From NCBI GenBank assembly GCA_041984585.1, contig JBHIXX010000009.1, forward strand, positions 1-64,000: a DNA stretch of 64,000 nucleotides. Direction: 5' to 3'. Origin of the DNA: Pseudolysinimonas_A sp041984585 (GTDB lineage Bacteria; Actinomycetota; Actinomycetes; Actinomycetales; Microbacteriaceae). Positions 57,868-64,000 of this stretch are shown here, one piece after another. Every line of letters begins with the position of its first letter. The first letter of the stretch is position 1. The notes under the pieces are model-generated. The model made no database searches. It was not told the origin of the DNA and worked only from the letters and a program-made list of their open reading frames with translations. A program made the translations under genes and the position numbers.

Positions 57868-59927
57868 GCGCGCCGCACGGCACCCCGCGGCCCGCCGCCG
57901 CGGCCCGGCCGGAGAGCCAGAGCATCGCCCGGCAGAACGCCCCGCGCGGCGGACCCTTCGCCGGGATGGGGATGCCCGCCGAGAAGAGCATGAACTTCGG
58001 CCCGAGCGCCAAGCGCCTGCTCGGCCGCCTCGCGCCCGAGCGGGGGCGGCTGGTCTTCGTGATCGTGCTCGGCGTGCTCGGCGTCGTGCTCAGCGTCATC
58101 GGGCCGAAGGTGCTCGGCGAGGCGACCAACATCGTGTTCGAGGGCGCCATCTCGGCGCAGCTGCCCGCCGGGGTGACCCAGGAGCAGGTGATCGAGCAGC
58201 TGCGCGCCCAGGGCGACGACCAGCAGGCCGACCTGCTCTCCGGGATGCACCTCACGCCCGGCGAGGGGATCGACTTCGCCTCGCTGCAGCTCGTGCTCGG
58301 TTCGGTGCTGCTGCTCTACGTGTTCTCGAGCCTGTTCATGTACGCCCAGGGCTACATCCTCAACGGTGTCACCCAGCGCACCATGTACCGGCTGCGCGAG
58401 GACGTGGAGCGCAAGATCCACCGGCTGCCACTGAAGTACTTCGACCGGATGCCGCGGGGCGAACTGCTCAGCCGGGTCACCAACGACATCGACAACATCT
58501 CGCAGACGACGCAGCAGACGCTCTCGCAGCTGTTGACCTCCCTGCTGACCGTGCTGGGCATCCTGATCATGATGTTCGTCATCTCGCCGCTGCTGGCGCT
58601 CGTCGCGCTGGTCACCGTGCCGCTGACGCTCGTCGTCACCGTGCTGATCGCGAAGCGGTCGCAGAAGCTGTTCGTCGCCCAGTGGCGCAGCACCGGCGAA
58701 CTCAACGCCCAGGTCGAGGAGGGCTACACCGGCCACGCCCTGGTGAAGGTGTTCGGACGCCACCGCGAGGTGGGCGCCCGGTTCGCGGAGAAGAACGAAG
58801 AGCTCTACAAGGCCAGCTTCGGCGCCCAGTTCGTGAGCGGCATCATCATGCCCGCCAACATGTTCATCGGGAACCTCGTCTACGTCGGCATCGCCGTGGT
58901 CGGCGGCCTGCTGGTGGCCAACGGCTCGATGCGGCTCGGCGACGTGCAGGCGTTCATCCAGTACTCGCGCCAGTTCACCCAGCCGCTCGCCCAGCTCGGC
59001 TCGATGGTCAACCTGCTGCAGTCCGGCGTCGCGAGCGCCGAGCGGGTGTTCGAGCTGCTCGACGCCGAGGAGGAGACCCCGGATGCCGTCGGCGGCGAAC
59101 TGCCGGCCGGCGGCACCGGCGAGCTCTCCTTCGAGCACGTGGCGTTCCGCTACGAGGAGGACACCCCGCTGATCCGCGACCTGTCGCTCACCGCGCGCCC
59201 GGGTCAGACCGTCGCGATCGTCGGCCCCACGGGCGCCGGCAAGACGACACTCGTCAACCTGCTCATGCGGTTCTACGAGATCGACGACGGCCGCATCACC
59301 CTCGACGGGGTCGACATCCGCGAGCTCACGCGCGAGGCCCTGCGCTCGCGCACCGGCATGGTGCTGCAGGACACCTGGCTGTTCGCGGGCACCATCCGCG
59401 ACAACATCGCCTACGGCCGCCCGGGCGCGACGGAGGAGGAGATCCTCGCGGCGGCGGAGGCCGCCTACGTCGACCGCTTCGTGCACTCGCTGCCCGACGG
59501 CTACGACACCGTGCTCGACGACGACGCGTCGAACATCTCGGCGGGCGAGAAGCAGCTGCTCACCATCGCGCGGGCGTTCCTCGCCCAGCCGCGGCTGCTC
59601 ATCCTCGACGAGGCGACGTCGAGCGTCGACACCCGCACCGAGCTGCTCGTGCAGCGGGCGATGGCCGAGCTGCGGCGGGATCGCACCAGCTTCGTCATCG
59701 CCCACCGGCTGTCGACGATCCGCGACGCCGACCTGATCCTCGTGATGGAGGCGGGCGAGATCGTCGAGCAGGGGAACCACGAGCAGCTGCTCGAGCGGGA
59801 CGGCGCCTACGCGCGGCTCTACCGCGCCCAGTTCGCCGCGCCCGTCGAGCAGGACGAACCGGATGCGGAGGTCGGGGGCGCAGAGGTCGCGGGCGCGGCG
59901 GTCGGGGACGAGCCGATCGGGGGGTAG
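57864..59927 (+). CDS. ABC exporter half-transporter 2 (catalytic)
   Basis: A 687-residue partner half-transporter. A hydrophilic Gly/Ala/Arg-rich N-terminus of about 60 residues precedes the six helices. A long insert of about 60 residues (QLPAGVTQEQVIEQLRAQGDD) lies between the first two helices. Walker A IVGPTGAGKTTLVNLL is near 453 and Walker B ILDEATSSVDTRTE near 580, with the catalytic Glu. The H-loop VIAHRLSTIRD is intact. Its signature is ISAGEKQLLTIARA, not LSGGQ. This asymmetry matches known heterodimeric exporters such as TM287/288. Substrate unknown. ATG overlaps the ABC1 stop by 4 nt. Confidence 0.92.
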   Translation: MSAPHGTPRPAAAARPESQSIARQNAPRGGPFAGMGMPAEKSMNFGPSAKRLLGRLAPERGRLVFVIVLGVLGVVLSVIGPKVLGEATNIVFEGAISAQLPAGVTQEQVIEQLRAQGDDQQADLLSGMHLTPGEGIDFASLQLVLGSVLLLYVFSSLFMYAQGYILNGVTQRTMYRLREDVERKIHRLPLKYFDRMPRGELLSRVTNDIDNISQTTQQTLSQLLTSLLTVLGILIMMFVISPLLALVALVTVPLTLVVTVLIAKRSQKLFVAQWRSTGELNAQVEEGYTGHALVKVFGRHREVGARFAEKNEELYKASFGAQFVSGIIMPANMFIGNLVYVGIAVVGGLLVANGSMRLGDVQAFIQYSRQFTQPLAQLGSMVNLLQSGVASAERVFELLDAEEETPDAVGGELPAGGTGELSFEHVAFRYEEDTPLIRDLSLTARPGQTVAIVGPTGAGKTTLVNLLMRFYEIDDGRITLDGVDIRELTREALRSRTGMVLQDTWLFAGTIRDNIAYGRPGATEEEILAAAEAAYVDRFVHSLPDGYDTVLDDDASNISAGEKQLLTIARAFLAQPRLLILDEATSSVDTRTELLVQRAMAELRRDRTSFVIAHRLSTIRDADLILVMEAGEIVEQGNHEQLLERDGAYARLYRAQFAAPVEQDEPDAEVGGAEVAGAAVGDEPIGG

Positions 59928-59955
59928 CCCCCGCGAGGGCGGCGGCGTCGGCCGG

Positions 59956-59961
59956 TACCGT
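59956..59961 (+). promoter_or_regulatory. -10 element TACCGT of the DUF2306 gene (leaderless)
   Basis: TACCGT followed by 6 nt and GTG 59968. Confidence 0.5.
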
Positions 59962-59967
59962 GTGCGG

Positions 59968-60672
59968 GTGACCGACACCGCCCTCGCCCCGACGCCCGTG
60001 CGCACCCGGATCGGGTGGGCATTCGTGCTGATCTCCGCGCTCGCCATCGTCGCGTTCGCCGCGGTGCCCTACGCGACCGCGCCGCTGACCGACCTCGCGG
60101 AGGCGGGCGTCGGCCTCGCCCCCGACTACGCGGTGAAGCCGCTGCCGGTGCAGGTCGCGCTCTACGCGCACATCGCCGGGGGCGCCGTGGCCCTCGTGCT
60201 CGGAGCGCTGCAGTTCTGGCGGGGCCTGCGCGACCGGTTCGCGGCGGTGCACCGCGCGACCGGACGGGTCTACCTCGGAGCGGTGGCGCTCGGCGCCGTC
60301 TCCGGGCTGGTGATCGCCCCGTTCAGCCCCGCCGGGTGGGTCGGGCTGTTCGGCTTCGGCACCCTCGCCGTGCTCTGGCTGCTGACCGCCTGGCGGGCGT
60401 ACCGCGCCATCCGCCGTCGCGACGTCGCCGCCCACCGGTCGTGGATGATGCGCAACTACGCGCTCACCTACGCCGCCGTGACGCTGCGGGTGTGGCTGCC
60501 GCTGCTCATCGTCGCCACACTGGGGCTGGGCCTGGCGTCGGACTTCGACTCGGCGTTCGCCAGCGCCTACGCGGCGGTGCCGTTCCTGGCCTGGATGCCG
60601 AACCTGGTCGTGGCGGAGTGGTTGATCCGTCGTCGCGGGCTGCCGTCGTATCGGCTGACGCCGAGTCGCTGA
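59968..60672 (+). CDS. DUF2306-type membrane protein
   Basis: A 234-residue integral membrane protein with about seven helices. The features that suggest DUF2306 are HIAGGAVALVLGALQFWRGLRDRFAAVHRATGRVYLG (an outward His plus the HRxxGR motif) and RRRDVAAHRSWMMRNYALTYAAVTLRVW. The histidines in these two motifs may bind heme or metal, but the family has no defined function. The gene has its own leaderless promoter, separate from the ABC operon 40 nt upstream. Confidence 0.82.
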   Translation: MTDTALAPTPVRTRIGWAFVLISALAIVAFAAVPYATAPLTDLAEAGVGLAPDYAVKPLPVQVALYAHIAGGAVALVLGALQFWRGLRDRFAAVHRATGRVYLGAVALGAVSGLVIAPFSPAGWVGLFGFGTLAVLWLLTAWRAYRAIRRRDVAAHRSWMMRNYALTYAAVTLRVWLPLLIVATLGLGLASDFDSAFASAYAAVPFLAWMPNLVVAEWLIRRRGLPSYRLTPSR

Positions 60673-60674
60673 CC

Positions 60675-60696
60675 CGCCGACGCGCGGCGGTCGGCG
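60675..60696. terminator. bidirectional hairpin between the DUF2306 gene and rmuC
   Basis: A 7-bp perfect stem (CGCCGAC/GTCGGCG) with an 8-nt loop sits exactly in the 25-bp gap between two converging genes. No T-tract. Confidence 0.45.
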
Positions 60697-60697
60697 T

Positions 60698-62089
60698 TCA
60701 GGCGGTCTTGGCGTCCTTCGCCGGTGCGTCGGGCAGACCCAGGTCGAGCTCGGCGCGACCCACGCCGGTGGCGTCGATCGACTTCAGCTCGGTCTCGAGC
60801 GCGGCGGTGCGGCTCGACTCGATGACCGACGTGAGGTCGGAGGCGCTCACCTGGCGGGTGTCCTCGTCGACCTCGTCGAGCTGCGGCAGCACCTTCGACT
60901 CGTCGAGCTGGCTCAGGCGGCGGGCCGAGGGCAGCACCTGGCGCTCGAGCGAGCCGACGAACGTGTTGTAGTCCTTGACGCTGCGCTCGATCGAGCGGCC
61001 GAGCTTGTCGACGTGCGTGGCCAGCGTGGTGAGCCGCCCGTACAGCTCGCGGCTCACGTCGAACAGCGCCCGCGCCTCGGCGGTGACCACCTCGTGCCGC
61101 CACGACACCGCGACCGCCTTGAGCACCGAGAACAGCGTCACCGGCGAGGCGAGCGCGACGTGCTTGCCGAACGCGAACTCCATGATCGACGGGTCGGCCT
61201 CGAGCGCCGCGGAGAGCAGCGACTCGCTCGGGATGAAGGCCACCACCATCTCGGGGCTCGACTCCAGACCGTCCCAGTACGAGCGGGCGCCGAGCGCGGT
61301 GATGTGGTCGCGCACCGCCTTGACGTGCTGCTTCAGTAGCGCCTCGCGCTTGGTCGCATCGGCATCCGTCGCGGTCGGCGGGATGGCGGCGGCCTCGAGG
61401 TAGGAGTTGAACGGCACCTTGGCGTCGACCGCGATGCTCTTGCCGCCGGGCAGGTGCACCACCATGTCGGGTCGCGCCGACTTCTTGTCGACGGTGATGC
61501 TCGACTGGACGTCGAAGTTGACGTGCTGCAGCATGCCGGCCGCCTCGACGACGGCCTTGAGCTGGGTCTCGCCCCACACCCCGCGGGTCGAGTTGTTCTT
61601 GAGGGCCGACGCGAGCGACTCGGCGGTGGCGCGCAGGCGCTCCTCCGACTCCGCCGCGCTCTTGAGCTGCTGCGCGAGCTCGCCGTGCTGCCGCTGGCGC
61701 TGCGACTCGAGGTCGGTGACCTTGAGCTGCATCGACGCGAGGGTCTCCTTCACCGGAGCGAGCGCCTCGAGCACCCGGCTCTCGGCCTTCTCCTGCGCGG
61801 CGCGCTCCGCGGCCTCGGCGCGGGTGCGCTCGACCAGCTCGCGGTACTGCTCGTGGGCGCCCGCGAGCTGCTCGCGCAGCCCGGCGAGGCTCGCCTGCGC
61901 GGCCGCCAGCTCGGCGCCGAGCTCGGCCTGCACGCGGGCGAGCGCTCCGGCGTGCTGCGCCTCGAGCAGGGCCGGGCCGGCGGCGGCGTCGCGCGCCGAA
62001 CGGCGGGCGCCAGCGACGAGCCAGCCGCCCGCGACGCCGAGCAGCAGACCGGCGCCGAGACCGAGCAGGAGGGCGAGGATCGGGTCCAT
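60698..62089 (-). CDS. rmuC: DNA recombination protein RmuC
   Basis: A 463-residue protein with an N-terminal membrane helix (ILALLLGLGAGLLLGVAGGWLVAG), a coiled coil (about 40-160), and the RmuC nuclease-like domain. Conserved parts are RGVWGETQLKAVVEAAGML, RPDMVVHLPGGKSIAVDAKVPFNSYLEA and AFIPSESLLSAALEADPSI. RmuC limits inversions and is thought to be a nuclease acting on branched DNA. The C-terminus is a Lys/Asp-rich tail. ATG 62089 is chosen; a GTG at 62095 is 2 codons upstream. The LysR gene is divergent. Confidence 0.92.
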   Translation of the reverse strand: MDPILALLLGLGAGLLLGVAGGWLVAGARRSARDAAAGPALLEAQHAGALARVQAELGAELAAAQASLAGLREQLAGAHEQYRELVERTRAEAAERAAQEKAESRVLEALAPVKETLASMQLKVTDLESQRQRQHGELAQQLKSAAESEERLRATAESLASALKNNSTRGVWGETQLKAVVEAAGMLQHVNFDVQSSITVDKKSARPDMVVHLPGGKSIAVDAKVPFNSYLEAAAIPPTATDADATKREALLKQHVKAVRDHITALGARSYWDGLESSPEMVVAFIPSESLLSAALEADPSIMEFAFGKHVALASPVTLFSVLKAVAVSWRHEVVTAEARALFDVSRELYGRLTTLATHVDKLGRSIERSVKDYNTFVGSLERQVLPSARRLSQLDESKVLPQLDEVDEDTRQVSASDLTSVIESSRTAALETELKSIDATGVGRAELDLGLPDAPAKDAKTA

Positions 62090-62159
62090 GCGCACAGTGT
62101 CGCAGCCGGGTCCGACATCCCGAGGGAGGCGGCCGGGTGCGCCGCCCGGCGGGAACGCC

Positions 62160-62165
62160 TAGCGT
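62160..62165 (+). promoter_or_regulatory. -10 element TAGCGT of the LysR gene (leaderless)
   Basis: TAGCGT, 8 nt before GTG 62174. Another GTG (62168) is too close to the -10 to be the start in a leaderless mRNA, so 62174 was chosen. Confidence 0.5.
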
Positions 62166-62173
62166 GAGTGCTC

Positions 62174-63079
62174 GTGGTGCACCCGACCTCGGAGCCGAGC
62201 CTCGACGATCTGCGCACGCTCATCGCGGTGGCGAGAACGGGGCGCCTGGTCTCCGCGGCGACCCACCTGGGCATCGATCACACGACGGTGCGCCGGCGGC
62301 TCGACCGCCTCGAGGCGGCGCTCGGCGCCCGCCTCCTGGACCGCACCCGCGAGGGCTGGGAGCTCACGGGCCTGGGGCGCGAGGTGGTCGCGCGCGCAGG
62401 GGTGGTCGATGAGGTGGTCGAGCGCGTGCGTGAGGCCGTCGCGGGCGAGCGCAGCGCCGTGCGCGGCACCGTCCGGGTGCTCGCCCCCGAGGCCTTCGCC
62501 CTGGCCTACGCGACCCCGGCGCTCGCACGCCTGCGACGCAGCTCGCCCGGTGTCGTAATCGAACTGGAGACGACCACGCGCGAGCTGGGCGTGCATGCGG
62601 CCGGATTCGACCTCGCCGTCACGGTCGGCCCTCCCGCGGGGTCGCGGCTCGTGTCGGAGGTGCTGGTGCCCTACGTGCTGCGCCTCTACGCGGCGCCGGA
62701 CTACCTCGAGACGCACGGGCCGCTGCGCACCCCTGCCGACCTGGCGGGGCATCCGCTGGTGTTCTACGTGGACGCGCTGCTCGCCGTGCGCGAGCTCGAT
62801 CTCGCACCGCTGCTGGGCGGCATGCGCCTCGGCTTCGGCGCGACCTCGGCGTCGGCGCAGGTGGAGGCGACGCGGCGCGGAGCCGGGATCGGCCTGCTGC
62901 ACTCCTTCGCCGCCGAGGACGACCCGGGTCTGATCCCCGTGCTCCCCGACCAGGTGGAGTTCCCGCTGCAGTTCTCCCTGTCGATGCGGCGCGAGAGCGG
63001 GGCCGTCCCCGCGGTCGCGCTGGCGCGCGAGGCGATCGTCGACGAGGTGCGACGCCGGTCCCGCGAATTCCGCCCCTGA
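62174..63079 (+). CDS. LysR family transcriptional regulator
   Basis: A 301-residue regulator. The winged helix-turn-helix is SLDDLRTLIAVARTGRLVSAATHLGIDHTTVRRRLDRLEAALGARLLDRT in sequence (about 8-58). A periplasmic-binding-like effector domain follows (GTVRVLAPEAFALAYATPALARL onward). It lies 107 bp upstream of mmsA on the same strand, not divergent as is usual for LysR genes. The palindrome at 63113-63130 between them is a possible binding site. The effector is unknown; an intermediate of valine or propanoate degradation is a guess from mmsA. Confidence 0.9.
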   Translation: MVHPTSEPSLDDLRTLIAVARTGRLVSAATHLGIDHTTVRRRLDRLEAALGARLLDRTREGWELTGLGREVVARAGVVDEVVERVREAVAGERSAVRGTVRVLAPEAFALAYATPALARLRRSSPGVVIELETTTRELGVHAAGFDLAVTVGPPAGSRLVSEVLVPYVLRLYAAPDYLETHGPLRTPADLAGHPLVFYVDALLAVRELDLAPLLGGMRLGFGATSASAQVEATRRGAGIGLLHSFAAEDDPGLIPVLPDQVEFPLQFSLSMRRESGAVPAVALAREAIVDEVRRRSREFRP

Positions 63080-63112
63080 CCCGCTGCTCGCCGGAAGCCG
63101 GGCCGATCCGGA

Positions 63113-63130
63113 GTGTGCGATTGCGCACAC
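63113..63130 (+). promoter_or_regulatory. candidate LysR-type operator GTGTGCGATTGCGCACAC
   Basis: A 7-bp inverted repeat with a 4-bp spacer of the T-N11/12-A form lies 55 nt upstream of the mmsA start. A looser dyad (AGCAC/GTGCT) follows near 63141-63152. Binding by the adjacent LysR protein is inference. Confidence 0.45.
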
Positions 63131-63185
63131 CTGACCTGCAGCACTGGTGCTTGCACGCAGGGCAGGCGACGGGGAGGATCGCCGC

Positions 63186-64000
<815 letters not shown>

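Overview
The window is about 64 kb of a very GC-rich (roughly 70% by eye) actinobacterial chromosome. It is most probably from the family Microbacteriaceae: GTG starts are frequent, -10 elements of the form TANNNT sit 6-8 nt before many start codons, and actinobacterial marker genes (DUF501, DUF4307, DUF4245, mycosin-like protease) are present. The core order eno-ftsB/divIC-DUF501-protease-ndh-tRNA is one I associate with this family. I see no rRNA, CRISPR array, insertion sequence or prophage. No gene-free stretch exceeds 300 bp; the longest is about 230 bp upstream of the PIN-PhoH gene.

Layout. 1-4.5 kb: end of rplY (L25/Ctc), then pth and mfd. 4.5-9.6 kb: small accessory genes (VOC protein, CPBP protease, RidA, DHA2 exporter, AhpD-like protein), then mazG and a hexapeptide protein. 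9.6-12.5 kb: a large LuxR-type ATPase regulator containing a TTA codon. 12.5-17.1 kb: a probable glycan or modified-sugar cluster, with GT2, WbqC, ATP-grasp and NAD-epimerase genes overlapping on the minus strand and a divergent DegT aminotransferase. 17.1-23.8 kb: hisS, eno, ftsB-like, DUF501, mycosin-like protease, NDH-2 and an unusual tRNA with anticodon UAA. 23.8-30.5 kb: a GNAT gene, then five 4-nt-overlapping genes (TetR, MFS, DSD1-like deaminase/aldolase, aldonolactone-oxidase-like flavoprotein, GH1) that look like one catabolic operon.

30.6-45 kb: lemA, M48 protease, lipoprotein, AlkX/YcaQ-like glycosylase, AI-2E permease, ilvA, greA, DUF4307, a small membrane protein, trhA, uppS coupled to an aminotransferase-fold protein that has lost its PLP lysine, PIN-PhoH with a structured leader, a GyrI-like protein, a prepilin peptidase and a HepT/MntA toxin-antitoxin pair. 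45-55.4 kb: fumC, carbonic anhydrase, DUF4245, xseB, xseA, ispH, a two-gene sensor-kinase-like module without a response regulator, and divergent fbaA/glpX. 55.4-64 kb: a TetR gene with a clear palindromic operator coupled to a heterodimeric ABC exporter, then DUF2306, rmuC, LysR and the start of mmsA.

Together these are housekeeping genes (glycolysis/gluconeogenesis, isoprenoids, cell division, translation, DNA repair) interrupted by accessory modules. The most unusual signals are: a GGATG(C/T)/(G/A)CATCC word that seems to override codon bias; pervasive leaderless promoters; the glycan cluster; the lysine-less aminotransferase coupled to uppS; a class-I-shaped UAA tRNA together with the single TTA codon noticed in a LuxR regulator; and a hisS gene whose 3' end changes codon usage abruptly. 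All calls come from reading the sequence; no database search was run.
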